Assembly (NCBI RefSeq): GCF_018130065.1
Contig: NZ_JAFCME010000022.1
Location: forward strand, 1-64,000
Length of the DNA: 64,000 bases
Origin: Bradyrhizobium sp. AUGA SZCCT0158
GTDB taxonomy: Bacteria; Pseudomonadota; Alphaproteobacteria; Rhizobiales; Xanthobacteraceae
Reading direction: 5' to 3'
In this document: piece by piece, positions 47,826-56,631 of the stretch
Layout of the letters: each line of letters begins with the position of its first letter
Numbering within the stretch: the first letter of the stretch is position 1
Notes under the pieces: model-generated
Databases searched by the model: none
Told to the model about the DNA's origin: nothing
Seen by the model: only the letters and a program-made list of their open reading frames with translations
Program-made: the position numbers and the translations under genes

Positions 47826-48167
47826 GTCTCTCATCCGTCGTCCCGGGCTTGACCTCAGATGCGCAATTGCGCATCGGGGGACCCATACGCTGCGGCCGTG
47901 CTGATTGAGACGGTGGTCGACGACTTCCTTAGCTCACAATGTCCTGTGTTTATGGGTCCCGGCTCAAGGCCGGGACGACGAGTTATTGCGCGGTTGGCTC
48001 CGTGCACCAGCTTGCTCCCCCAAATTGCACTCGACGATTTTGCAGGGCTGCCCTGCAGTGGAAAAATTTTATCCGCCGCTCTTGGGATTTCCATGCGAAT
48101 GCATTAACTCCTCCCGGCGCACCCGGCCTGTCCCCTCCGGCCCGGGCGCCAAGCATCGAGGAAACGC
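47826..48167. other. 342-base intergenic region before the MFS gene
   Basis: The first 155 bases are a family A repeat (47837-47980) with a nested 18-base palindrome. The rest, to the MFS start, holds no convincing gene and includes the ribosome site GAGGAAACGC before ATG 48168. Confidence 0.65.
47837..47980. repeat. dispersed inverted repeat, family A copy 2, with nested palindrome
   Basis: GTCGTCCCGGGCTTGACCTC on the left and GGCTCAAGGCCGGGACGACG on the right. The left arm is interrupted at 47858-47875 by the perfect 18-base palindrome GATGCGCAATTGCGCATC. Confidence 0.85.
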
Positions 48168-49412
48168 ATGGCTGTCACCGCAGACAATCTTCGCCCGGCC
48201 AAAGCCAGCTGGCGGACGCCATTGGTGATCATCATCTGCGGATGCGCGATCGCGCTGCTCAGTTTCGGGCCGCGATCGAGCCTTGGTTTCTTCATCCAGC
48301 CCATGAGCAAGGAGTTTACCTGGGGCCGCGACGTGTTCGGCCTCGCGCTGGCGCTGCAGAACCTGTTGTGGGGATTGGGCCAGCCGATCGCTGGCGCGAT
48401 CGCCGACCGCTTCGGCATCCTGCGGGTGATGGTCATCGGCGCGCTGCTGTACGCCGGCGGACTGCTTTTGATGCGCTACGCTTCGACGCCGGCCTCGCTC
48501 GATCTCGGTGCCGGCGTCCTGATCGGCTTTGGACTCTCCGGCTGTTCGTTCAACCTGGTGCTGTCGGCGTTCAGCAAATTGCTACCGCCGGAGAAGCGTG
48601 GCCTGGCGCTCGGCGCCGGCACGGCCGCCGGTTCGTTCGGGCAATTCCTGTTCGCGCCCTTTGGCGTTGCGTTGATCGATAATTTCGGCTGGCAGCCGGC
48701 GCTGACCGTGTTTGCCCTGCTGATGCTGTTGATCGTGCCGCTGTCGCTGGCGATCGCGACACCGCCCGCAACGTCGTCGAACGTTCCCGCCGCCGACCAG
48801 CAATCGTTCAAGACCGCGCTGGCGGAAGCGTTCGGCCACCGCTCCTACGTATTGCTGGTGCTCGGCTTCTTCACCTGCGGTTTCCAGCTCGCCTTCATCA
48901 CGGTGCATCTGCCGGCTTATCTGTCCGATCGCGGCGTCTCGGCGCAGACCGGCGGCTGGGTGGTCGCCGCCATCGGCCTGTTCAACATCATCGGCTCGCT
49001 CAGCGTCGGCTGGCTGCAGAACAAATATCCGAAGCGCTACATCCTCTCGATGCTCTATTTTGCCCGGGCACTGACCATCCTGGCGTTCATTTCATTCCCG
49101 ATCACCACTTTTTCGGCGATCATGTTCGGCGCTGCCACCGGTCTGACCTGGCTCTCGACGGTACCGCCGACCTCGGCGCTGGTGGCGATCATGTTCGGCA
49201 CCCGCTGGTTTGCGACGCTGTATGGTTTTGCCTTCGTCAGCCACCAGGTAGGCGGTTTCCTTGGAGTATGGCTTGGCGGCATCGTGTTCGAGCAGTTCGG
49301 GTCGTATACGCCGCTTTGGTGGCTCTCGATCTTCTTCGGCGTGCTGTCGGCGTTGATCAATTTGCCGATCGTGGAACAGCCGGTCGCGCGGGCGGTTGCG
49401 CAGCCCGCCTGA
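48168..49412 (+). CDS. major facilitator superfamily transporter
   Basis: A 414-residue MFS protein with about 12 hydrophobic segments (e.g. LVIIICGCAIALLSFGPRSS, LALQNLLWGLGQPIAGAIAD, PALTVFALLMLLIVPLSLAI). It resembles oxalate/formate-antiporter-like and other carboxylate MFS carriers, with DRFGILRVMVIGALLYAGGL after the second segment. Substrate unknown. ATG at 48168 with GAGGAAACGC before it. The AcuI-like gene follows 42 bases later on the same strand and may share the transcript. Confidence 0.9.
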   Translation: MAVTADNLRPAKASWRTPLVIIICGCAIALLSFGPRSSLGFFIQPMSKEFTWGRDVFGLALALQNLLWGLGQPIAGAIADRFGILRVMVIGALLYAGGLLLMRYASTPASLDLGAGVLIGFGLSGCSFNLVLSAFSKLLPPEKRGLALGAGTAAGSFGQFLFAPFGVALIDNFGWQPALTVFALLMLLIVPLSLAIATPPATSSNVPAADQQSFKTALAEAFGHRSYVLLVLGFFTCGFQLAFITVHLPAYLSDRGVSAQTGGWVVAAIGLFNIIGSLSVGWLQNKYPKRYILSMLYFARALTILAFISFPITTFSAIMFGAATGLTWLSTVPPTSALVAIMFGTRWFATLYGFAFVSHQVGGFLGVWLGGIVFEQFGSYTPLWWLSIFFGVLSALINLPIVEQPVARAVAQPA

Positions 49413-49454
49413 TCCGGTAAAAACCCCGGACATACAAAGTTCGGGAGAGTTGCC

Positions 49455-50441
49455 GTGGGAACATTCAAGGCCATCAGGATCGACAAGGCGGAAAAGGGTA
49501 CCACATCAGCGCTGACGCAGTTCGACGAAGCCGAATTGATGGAAGGCGACGTCACCGTCCGCGTCGAATGGTCGACTCTGAACTACAAGGACGGCCTGGC
49601 TCTCACAGGCAAGGCCCCGGTGGTGCGGCGCTTCCCGATGATCGCCGGCATCGACTTCGCAGGCGTCGTCGAACAATCCACCCATCCGCAGTGGAAGGCC
49701 GGCGACAGGGTGGTCTGCAACGGCTGGGGCATGGGCGAGACCCATCTCGGCAGCTACGCCGAGAAGGCCCGCGTCAAGGGCGACTGGCTGGTGCGGCTGC
49801 CCGACAACCTCTCGACCCGCGACGCGATGGCGATCGGCACCGCCGGCTACACGGCGATGCTGTCGGTGCTGGCGCTGGAGAAGCACGGCCTGGCGCCCAA
49901 AAGCGGCCCCGTCGTCGTGACAGGAGCTGCGGGCGGGGTCGGTTCGGTCGCGACCGCTGTGCTGTCGAAACTCGGCTATCACGTCATCGCTTCCACCGGG
50001 CGGGTGTCGGAAACCGATTATTTGAAAGGTCTCGGCGCCGCCGAGGTGATCGACCGCAACGAATTGTCAGGCCCGGCAAAGCCGCTGGCCAAGGAGCGCT
50101 GGGCCGGCGGCATCGACAGCGTCGGGTCGACCACGCTCGCCAACCTGCTCTCGATGACCAGATATGGCGGCGCTATCGCCGCCTGCGGCCTTGCGGCGGG
50201 CATGGACCTGCCCTCTTCGGTGGCGCCGTTCATTTTGCGCGGAGTGTGCCTTCTCGGCATCGATTCGGTGATGTGCCCGATCGAGCAGCGCAAGCTTGCC
50301 TGGAGCCGCCTTGCCAGCGATTTGGATCACGGCAAACTAGCTGATATTACTCATGAAATTGGCCTGGACCAAGTCATCGGCGCCGGTGCCAAAATCCTCG
50401 CGGGCGAGGTCCGCGGTCGAATCGTGGTAAAAATTCTCTAA
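49455..50441 (+). CDS. acuI: AcuI/YhdH-type acrylyl-CoA reductase (MDR superfamily)
   Basis: A 328-residue zinc-independent medium-chain reductase of the AcuI/YhdH group, which reduces acrylyl-CoA to propionyl-CoA with NADPH. Motifs: RVEWSTLNYKDGLALTGKAP, then VRRFPMIAGIDFAGVVEQST, and the NADPH-binding loop VVVTGAAGGVGSVATAVLSK near residue 150. GTG at 49455, with CGGGAGAG upstream as a ribosome site. It detoxifies acrylate-type intermediates by family analogy. Confidence 0.92.
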   Translation: MGTFKAIRIDKAEKGTTSALTQFDEAELMEGDVTVRVEWSTLNYKDGLALTGKAPVVRRFPMIAGIDFAGVVEQSTHPQWKAGDRVVCNGWGMGETHLGSYAEKARVKGDWLVRLPDNLSTRDAMAIGTAGYTAMLSVLALEKHGLAPKSGPVVVTGAAGGVGSVATAVLSKLGYHVIASTGRVSETDYLKGLGAAEVIDRNELSGPAKPLAKERWAGGIDSVGSTTLANLLSMTRYGGAIAACGLAAGMDLPSSVAPFILRGVCLLGIDSVMCPIEQRKLAWSRLASDLDHGKLADITHEIGLDQVIGAGAKILAGEVRGRIVVKIL

Positions 50442-50517
50442 CGGCGTTCAGACTTTACCAACCATGCTGCTCCAATGTTGCCACGGTTCGTATGGTAAGC
50501 AGCGGGTAAAGAGGCCT

Positions 50518-50562
50518 GCATGATCCGGAAAACGGGATACCGGTTTTCCGCGGAGGTCATGT
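50518..50562. repeat. short dispersed inverted repeat
   Basis: GCATGATCCGGAAAACGGGA, then TACCGGTTTTCCGCGGAGGT and CATG: arms GATCCGGAAAAC and GTTTTCCGCGGAGGTC. It resembles the GGATACCGGTT core of family B but has different ends. Confidence 0.65.
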
Positions 50563-50605
50563 CTAGCAAGGCGGGTGCCCGCGCTCAGTAGGGTGGAGTT
50601 GCTGC

Positions 50606-51193
50606 ATGCTTGCGCGTTTGGTGTTGGGGGCCGTCACGGCCACGTCGATGGTGGTGCCGGCGCTGGCCGGGATGATGAATGCCGATGAAGCCCGTAAGTT
50701 TGTGAGCGGCAAGGTTTTCGCCTTCACCTGTTTCGACGGCACCCGCGGCGCGGGCCGCGTGCTCGACGATCTCGGGGCGGCCGGATCCATTCAATTCAGC
50801 GGCGCGGGGCCGACCCGCCATGTGCGTCTGCCCGGCAACACGCTGCAGATCCGCGGCCAGGCGGTTTGCGCTTCCATCAAGGGTCTTCCGTTCGAGCCGT
50901 GCTTCAATCTCGACAAGCGCGATGACCGCTCCTTCCGGGGATCGGTGTCGGGCATGGGCTTCGCCTATTGCGATTTCCGCCACCAGGGCGCGCAGCAGAT
51001 GCTGATGGCCCGCTCGGTGGCGCGGCCGCGTTCGCTGCATGCGCCGGCGCAGACCCGCTCGGCCGACGCCTCCCGCACGGAGGTCTCGGCTCGCGTCGAA
51101 ACGCCGGCGGTTGAGGCCGCGAAGCTTGAGCCGGTGAAGGCCGAGCCGGCGAAGGCCGAAAGCGCGCCGGAGCTGCGCCGTTCCACCGAGTGA
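50606..51193 (+). CDS. exported protein of unknown function
   Basis: A 195-residue protein with a signal peptide (ARLVLGAVTATSMVVPALAG) and a compact domain with four cysteines (FAFTCFDGTRGAGRVLDDLG, QAVCASIKGLPFEPCFNLDK, GFAYCDFRHQGAQQML), plausibly two disulfides in the periplasm. The last 60 residues are Ala/Pro/Glu/Lys-rich (AAKLEPVKAEPAKAESAPEL) and probably disordered. ATG at 50606. No named family is recognised. Confidence 0.75.
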   Translation: MLARLVLGAVTATSMVVPALAGMMNADEARKFVSGKVFAFTCFDGTRGAGRVLDDLGAAGSIQFSGAGPTRHVRLPGNTLQIRGQAVCASIKGLPFEPCFNLDKRDDRSFRGSVSGMGFAYCDFRHQGAQQMLMARSVARPRSLHAPAQTRSADASRTEVSARVETPAVEAAKLEPVKAEPAKAESAPELRRSTE

Positions 51194-51331
51194 TATCAGG
51201 CGAAATGAAGCCCAAAGTTGGGAAAGTGTGCCCGTAGTCATACGGGCTGGCGTTTTCACGTCTTGGTAGCGAGTCTAGCCCACCGTGACGGCCAATGACG
51301 GCCTGGGGGCGGCTCATACGTGAGATCAACT

Positions 51332-51565
51332 ATGCCGCTGTATTTTTTCCGGATCAGCAACGGTCACTACGCTGGCGCATCCGACCAGGGCTCCGAATTC
51401 GAAAGCCGCGAAGCGGCCTGGGCCGAGATGACCAAGGTGTCCGGCAACCTGCTCGGCAGCATTTCGCGCAGCATGAAACAGAATGCCGAATGGCAGATGG
51501 AAATGCTGGACGAATCCAAGAAGCCGGTGTTCAGGATCCGCCTCGTGGCGGAATCCGTCACCTAG
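51332..51565 (+). CDS. DUF6894-type small protein
   Basis: A 77-residue protein beginning MPLYFFRISNGHYAGASDQG, with SEFESREAAWAEMTKVSGNL following: the pattern of the DUF6894 group of small rhizobial proteins of unknown function. ATG at 51332 is chosen because MPxYFF is the family start; a GTG four codons upstream is also in frame. A family B repeat follows the stop codon within 3 bases. Confidence 0.8.
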   Translation: MPLYFFRISNGHYAGASDQGSEFESREAAWAEMTKVSGNLLGSISRSMKQNAEWQMEMLDESKKPVFRIRLVAESVT

Positions 51566-51567
51566 GA

Positions 51568-51705
51568 GCGCTTTCGAGCGAAGTGGATACCGGTTCGCAT
51601 AGCAATCCAGTTTGCGCAGATTGCGTAGACTTATCTGCGATAGAAAACGCGTCAAAACAAGAGTCTAGAGCTTTGGTTCTGATTCAATCAGAACCAAAGC
51701 TCTAG
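51568..51705. repeat. dispersed repeat, family B copy 5, with perfect 41-base palindrome
   Basis: Starts GCGCTTTCGAGCGAAGTGGA, then TACCGGTTCGCATAGCAATC; a 35-base insert follows before AAACGCGTCAAAACAAGAGT. It ends in a palindrome at 51665-51705 with 20-base arms (CTAGAGCTTTGGTTCTGATT and its complement) about a single C. The palindrome's centre is a GATTC (GANTC) site. Lies between convergent genes and could end both transcripts. Confidence 0.85.
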
Positions 51706-51749
51706 TTTTCGATCGGCAAGTTCCTCCGTTCGGTGCGCGGTCCGACCGA

Positions 51750-54470
51750 TCAACTCCCTGTCGGCACCGCGGGCGCCGTAGCCGCCCGCCTGCGGAACAG
51801 GATCCGCTGATACAGCCAGCCGATCGCCACCAGCACCAGGCCCAGGCACATAAAGGACAGCGCACGGTAGACCCCGGTCAGCGTCGACATGTCGATCAGG
51901 AACGCTTTCAGGATCGTCAGCGCGATCACGACCGCTGACGCCAGCCGCGCGCGTTGCGAGTTGAAGAGGATGCCAACCCCGAGCATGACGACGCCGAACG
52001 CCAGATAGGCGATCGAGTAGGTGTATTGCTCGGCGCCAGTGGTCGGACCGATGGCCATGACCGGACCGTGATAGATCCTGCGGATTTCAAACGTCACATA
52101 GGCCAGCGCCAGAATTAGCGCGCCTGCCGCGATCGTGTTGGCGTATTCGACCGGACGCCGCCCCGCCACCGCATAGGACAACAGCAGCGCCAGCACCGCG
52201 GGCAGGGCATAGCCGAGCAGCAGCAGGTTGATGACGACGCCGCCGACATCGATCATCGACCATAGCATCGGGTTCTCCAGCACCAGCAGCCCGAACACGG
52301 AAGCCAGGCCTGCAAAGGCGGTGAGCAGGATTGCGCCGGCATTGTGAACGACACTTCCGGTGCGGAGGCGCAGCCGCTCCAGCCCGATCGCCATCGCCAG
52401 CGCGACACAGACCTGCAGCGCTACTTCGGCGAGGCCCGCGCTCGGGCGATAGACGTCGCCATTATTGACGGCATGGCGGATTTCCATGAACGCCAGCAGC
52501 ACCGTGAACAGGATGGCGGCGGATTCCACGATGCGCAGCGGTGCATCGTCGCCGCCGCGGCGCAGGAAGATGCTGCCGGCCCAGAACGATAGCGCCGGAA
52601 TGCCGTAGCCCCACAGCAGCCAGTTGAAGATCGGCGTGGTGCCGACGGCGTGGCCGACGATGCGCGGTTCGTAGCCGATCCGCAGCACCACGATGGCGGC
52701 GAGGATCGCGGCCAGCGAACGCAGGAACGGGATCGGGCGCTGCATCGAGATCCAGGCGGTGCCTGCCGACATCAGCGCCAGCGCGATCGTGAGCCAGCCT
52801 TTTTCCAGCGCGAATGTCAGCGCCAGCGCCAGTGCTGCGAGCGCGCCGGTGGCAAACAGCGCGATCGAGGCCTGCAGGCCCGGACGGTCCTCGCGCTTGG
52901 TCAGGATCTCGGTCGCCGCAGCATAGGCGGCGGCAAGGATTACCGCGAGGATCGCGAAAGGGATCGAGCGGTCGAGATTCGCGATCCGGGCATAGAGCGC
53001 GACCAGCAGTGCGAGCGGCGTGAACACGGCCGTAGCCGACCAGACCACAGGGATGACGGCGCTGGCCGAGCGGCCCTGCGCCAGGAATCCCGCGACACCA
53101 AATCCGGCGGCGAAGATCGCAGCCGAGATCAGGTGCAGCGAAACAGAACCATCCGTGGCGCTCGGCCCGATGCCCGCGATCGGCCCGCCGGGCAGCACCA
53201 GCATGTCAGGGTTGGCGCGGATCGCCCATTCGGCGAACACGATGAAGACGAGACCGGCGGCGGCGCCGACCGCGCCGACCGCGGCCTCGGTGCGCCAGGC
53301 CACAAACAGGCTGCCGGCGACCAGCAGGCCGAACGCGACCATCGCGGCGTCGGCATGAGAACTGTTCAGCACGATCAGGGTCGCGCCGAACAGATAAGCC
53401 GCGAGCGAGCCGGACGAAATCGGTTCGATCTCGCCTTCTTGCGCCGAAGGCCCGAACATGAAGCCGCACACGACAAGCAATGCGGCGAGGATGAAACCGG
53501 CGATCACATGGAACACATGCGGCGCGACCATCGACGGTCCGCATTGCAGGCAGGGGAGCGTCCAGAGCACCGCGAACACGATGGTGGTGACCGCGAGCCA
53601 GCGCCACATCCGCACCCGCGCCAGGCCGAACGCGGCCGCGGTGACGATCGCGAGATAGACATAGAGCGCCCAGAAGTCCGGCTTGCCGGAGGAGACCAGG
53701 ACCGGGGTGACGAAGGCTCCGGCGATGCCGAGCCCGGCCAGCGCCGGCCCGTGCAGCAGTGCCGCGGCCAGCGTGCCCATCGCCACCAGCCCAAGCAGGA
53801 TGAACGCGGTGGCGGGCACCAGGAAGCCGTACAGCGCATAGGCTGCGTAGACGGTCGCAAAGGCCACGGCCGTGCCGGCGGCGGTCAGGATCGCGGGGAT
53901 GTTGGCGATCGGCGTCGCTTCGATCGTGGAGATGCTTTCCTTGCGGCGGGTCCATTCACCGGCAGCGAGCAGCGCCAGCGCGAACAGGCCGCCGAGCAGC
54001 ACACGCACTCCGGGGCCGAGCAGGCCGGCCTCGATCGAATAGCGCACCATGAAGAAGCCGCCGAGCGCGAGCGTCAGGCCGCCGATCCACACCACCCAGC
54101 GGGTGCCGAGCGTTTCCTCGAAACCGCGATCGGGTTGCGGCAAGGGCGGCGGCGGCGCGGCGGGCGGGCCGTCAGCCGTTTCCGCTGTCGTTTCGGCCGG
54201 CGCTTCGGTTTGCGGTCCGGCGGCGGGAGGGGTCCATTCAGCCTCGGGCGCGATCGGCGGCGGTTCGGCCACGACGCCGGGAGAGGCGGGCGTGGTGCCT
54301 TGGTCGAACATCTGGGGAAGCGGTGGCGGGACGGACCTGGCGAGCGCTGCGGCTGCTTCCATCCTGTCCAGCCGCCTTCGCAACTCCCCGATCTCGTTCA
54401 TCGCCTTGACGGCAATGATAACGGCGACAATGGCGAACAGGAACGGAAGAATTACAAACTCGTCGAGCAT
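51750..54470 (-). CDS. DUF2339 large polytopic membrane protein
   Basis: A 906-residue DUF2339 protein with a first hydrophobic segment and short coiled coil (EFVILPFLFAIVAVIIAVKA, then MNEIGELRRRLDRMEAAAAL), a Pro-rich linker (residues 50-115), then some 20 or more hydrophobic segments. The conserved start of the main domain, GTRWVVWIGGLTLALGGFFM, is clear near residue 123. Its function is unknown; it is common in Proteobacteria. ATG at 54470. Its long opposite-strand open frame is spurious. Confidence 0.9.
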   Translation of the reverse strand: MLDEFVILPFLFAIVAVIIAVKAMNEIGELRRRLDRMEAAAALARSVPPPLPQMFDQGTTPASPGVVAEPPPIAPEAEWTPPAAGPQTEAPAETTAETADGPPAAPPPPLPQPDRGFEETLGTRWVVWIGGLTLALGGFFMVRYSIEAGLLGPGVRVLLGGLFALALLAAGEWTRRKESISTIEATPIANIPAILTAAGTAVAFATVYAAYALYGFLVPATAFILLGLVAMGTLAAALLHGPALAGLGIAGAFVTPVLVSSGKPDFWALYVYLAIVTAAAFGLARVRMWRWLAVTTIVFAVLWTLPCLQCGPSMVAPHVFHVIAGFILAALLVVCGFMFGPSAQEGEIEPISSGSLAAYLFGATLIVLNSSHADAAMVAFGLLVAGSLFVAWRTEAAVGAVGAAAGLVFIVFAEWAIRANPDMLVLPGGPIAGIGPSATDGSVSLHLISAAIFAAGFGVAGFLAQGRSASAVIPVVWSATAVFTPLALLVALYARIANLDRSIPFAILAVILAAAYAAATEILTKREDRPGLQASIALFATGALAALALALTFALEKGWLTIALALMSAGTAWISMQRPIPFLRSLAAILAAIVVLRIGYEPRIVGHAVGTTPIFNWLLWGYGIPALSFWAGSIFLRRGGDDAPLRIVESAAILFTVLLAFMEIRHAVNNGDVYRPSAGLAEVALQVCVALAMAIGLERLRLRTGSVVHNAGAILLTAFAGLASVFGLLVLENPMLWSMIDVGGVVINLLLLGYALPAVLALLLSYAVAGRRPVEYANTIAAGALILALAYVTFEIRRIYHGPVMAIGPTTGAEQYTYSIAYLAFGVVMLGVGILFNSQRARLASAVVIALTILKAFLIDMSTLTGVYRALSFMCLGLVLVAIGWLYQRILFRRRAATAPAVPTGS

Positions 54471-54606
54471 CAGGCCTCCAGGCGGGCACGCAGAAACGTC
54501 AACCGCCTCTATGCGGCCCGTCGCAATGCTGTGAGTGCAGTTTTGCCCGGAAAAAGTTCAAACCGCCCCCTAGGTGGCGGCATTTTAGCACGTTATCCGA
54601 AGAAGA

Positions 54607-55113
54607 TTATTCGAGATCCACGCGGAAGGGGCGGCCCTCGACGGTCATGCTGCCCGGGCCCATCTCATCGAGTGCCCGCAGCATCCGCCCGTCGCGCCCC
54701 AGCGCCTTGTCGGCGAGGCTGACGATCAGCCGGTTAGGCTGGGCGATCGGCGAGGCGGCGCGGATCTGCCGGGCGATCGAAATCTCGTCGCGGTGCGGAT
54801 TGAGCATGCAGGCGGCGGCAAAGGCGCTGGCGGTCGATCGGCTGATGCCGGCATAACAGTGCACCACCATCGGCGCGCTGCGGTCCCAGCCGCGCACGAA
54901 GTTCAAGACCTTCTCGATATGCGCGTCCGACGGCGCCAGAAAGCCGTCCATCACCTCGGTGATGTCGTCCATCGACACGCGCAGATGGTTGGCCTCGAGC
55001 ACCGAGGCCGGCCGCTGCACCTGATCGACATTGGCCATCACGGTGAGGATATGGCTGGCGCCGGTGGCCTTGACGGTTTCGGGAAGGGCGGCGAGCGAGC
55101 AGACGTGAAGCAT
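54607..55113 (-). CDS. dual-specificity/tyrosine protein phosphatase
   Basis: A 168-residue member of the cysteine-based phosphatase family. The catalytic loop PMVVHCYAGISRSTASAFAA near residue 85 matches HCX5R(S/T), and the general acid may lie in the MDDITEVMDGFLAP loop. Such proteins remove phosphate from tyrosine or other residues; the target is unknown. ATG at 55113. It stands upstream of DUF2339 on the same strand with 136 bases between. Confidence 0.87.
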   Translation of the reverse strand: MLHVCSLAALPETVKATGASHILTVMANVDQVQRPASVLEANHLRVSMDDITEVMDGFLAPSDAHIEKVLNFVRGWDRSAPMVVHCYAGISRSTASAFAAACMLNPHRDEISIARQIRAASPIAQPNRLIVSLADKALGRDGRMLRALDEMGPGSMTVEGRPFRVDLE

Positions 55114-55553
55114 GGCGATCCTCTTGGGGAGGTGTCCATTGCGGACCGTCCCTGGGGAGTCGCCATTATAGGCCCGGGTGGGGACCGGTCAAAGCGGGTT
55201 CCGCCGGGCGTTTTGACTTCAGAGCCGCGAGATCATCCGAAGTTGCCCGTTGAACTCTTTGTTCTGCAACGCTGCGATGCGGCAAGGCGCAAGGAGAGGC
55301 AATTTCACTCACCCATCAACCGATCGCTCTACCGGAGAACCAAATCGATCAAGCAGCGTTGAGAAAGGCACTTGCCGGGTGTCAACCGGACGCAACGGAG
55401 AATGATGGACGTGGGCATTTTTCCGGTTTCTGCCTGCGACACCAACGCATCGGTACGCGCTGACATCTAACCCGTTCCCGGCGAGTGCGCTTTTCATCAG
55501 GACAAAAAGCGCTTCCCTCACCGGAGCGAACCAGCTCGAGAGCCCATCGGCTG
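55114..55553. other. 440-base region without a convincing gene
   Basis: Between the phosphatase and DUF3606 genes. The first 85 bases hold the phosphatase promoter. From about 55195 the composition is less GC-rich and the short open frames on both strands lack ribosome sites and coding-type third positions. It could be decayed coding DNA, but no parent gene can be named. Confidence 0.5.
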
Positions 55554-55742
55554 CTAGTGCCAACTGCCGATGAGCCCGAGCTCCTTTCGAACCGTGGCCG
55601 CGGAATTGCCGACCTTCTCCACCGCCTTCTGAAGCTCCTCTTCGGATACGCGAAGCGCCTTGGCCCAGTATTTGACCTCACGCGGATCGCGCATGTTGAT
55701 CTTGGACCGGTCGGGTCGTTCTTTTTTCGTAAGACCGCTCAT
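55554..55742 (-). CDS. DUF3606 small protein
   Basis: A 62-residue DUF3606 protein (MSGLTKKERPDRSKINMRDP, then REVKYWAKALRVSEEELQKA and VEKVGNSAATVRKELG), a compact helical domain of unknown function common in Bradyrhizobium. ATG at 55742 is chosen over the ATG at 55748: the ribosome site GGAGG at 55749-55753 touches the first but stands 6 bases before the second. Confidence 0.9.
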   Translation of the reverse strand: MSGLTKKERPDRSKINMRDPREVKYWAKALRVSEEELQKAVEKVGNSAATVRKELGLIGSWH

Positions 55743-55838
55743 AGCCATCCTCCACGGAAGAAACGGCGCTATCGATACTCGGTTCCGCTTGATGCGAACT
55801 ATGCCGTGGGAGGGCCTCCACGGTGCAACAGCACCGCT

Positions 55839-55982
55839 GTCGTCCCGGCCTTGAGCCGGGACCCATAATCACAGCAAGAAGTTTTGCGGAAGGTCTTTGC
55901 TACAGAGCTTCTATTGAGAGATCACGCGGTATGGGTCCCCCGATGCGCAATTGCGCATCTGAGCTCAAGGCCGGGACGACGC
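55839..55982. repeat. dispersed inverted repeat, family A copy 3, with nested palindrome
   Basis: GTCGTCCCGGCCTTGAGCCG, then GGACCCATA on the left, and TATGGGTCCCCC, the 18-base palindrome GATGCGCAATTGCGCATC (55942-55959), then TGAGCTCAAGGCCGGGACGA on the right. The right arm is almost the exact reverse complement of the left arm of copy 2 at 47.8 kb. Confidence 0.85.
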
Positions 55983-56007
55983 GTTGATGGAGTTCGGAAC
56001 GCAACGC

Positions 56008-56631
56008 CTACGATGCCACCGCGCCAAACCGCGCCAGAAACTGCTTCTCGGCCTTGGCTGCGGTCCATGGTGTCAGATATTCGCGCACAGTTGGTTCGGG
56101 CAGGCCGGGATCCTTGCCGAACAGACGCTTGGCTTCGGCCTCCGCAAAGCCTGCCAGATGGGTGGCTTCGAGATAGGCCGCGCCGCGGTCGGCGGCCTTG
56201 ATCGCCTGGGTGATGGCATCCGCCAGTACCGGCGGCAGGCCGAAGCGGATATGGATCGCCGCCAGCAGGCGCTTCTCCACCACCTTGTAGTCGCCGCCGA
56301 TCACGGCCTTGAACGGCGAGATCATGTCGCCGATGACATATTCAGGTGCGTCGTGCAGCAATGCGGCGAGCCGGAATTTGATATCGACGCGCGGCATCTG
56401 CTGGCGCAATACGGCCTCGACCAGGAGCGTGTGCTGCGCCACCGAAAAGATATGCGCGCCGCTGGTCTGGCCGTTCCAGCGTGCGACACGCGCGAGGCCA
56501 TGGGCGATATCGGCGACCTCGATATCGAGCGGCGAGGGGTCGAGCAGATCGAGCCGCCGTCCCGACAGCATGCGCTGCCAGGCCCGGGTCGAGACATCGG
56601 ACGATTTGCCGGATGTTCTTCTTGACGTCAT
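56008..56631 (-). CDS. HD-domain phosphohydrolase (YfbR-like)
   Basis: A 207-residue HD-fold hydrolase. The metal motif is visible in HIFSVAQHTLLVEAVL (first His), LAALLHDAPEYVIGDMISPF (HD pair) and a later Asp in AIKAADRGAAYLEATHLAGF. It resembles 5'-nucleotidase YfbR-like phosphohydrolases; the substrate is inferred. ATG at 56631 overlaps the TGA of the Tag gene (ATGA, 4 bases), showing translational coupling as the third gene of the ygfZ-tag-HD operon. Confidence 0.88.
   Translation of the reverse strand: MTSRRTSGKSSDVSTRAWQRMLSGRRLDLLDPSPLDIEVADIAHGLARVARWNGQTSGAHIFSVAQHTLLVEAVLRQQMPRVDIKFRLAALLHDAPEYVIGDMISPFKAVIGGDYKVVEKRLLAAIHIRFGLPPVLADAITQAIKAADRGAAYLEATHLAGFAEAEAKRLFGKDPGLPEPTVREYLTPWTAAKAEKQFLARFGAVAS

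Noticed and set aside
52650..54722. Open frame of 690 codons opposite the DUF2339 gene
   Set aside because: Arg/Asp/Gly-rich text with no domain; the opposite strand encodes a clear polytopic membrane protein.
55309..55563. 84-codon minus-strand frame upstream of the phosphatase
   Set aside because: No ribosome site, irregular third positions and no family resemblance.
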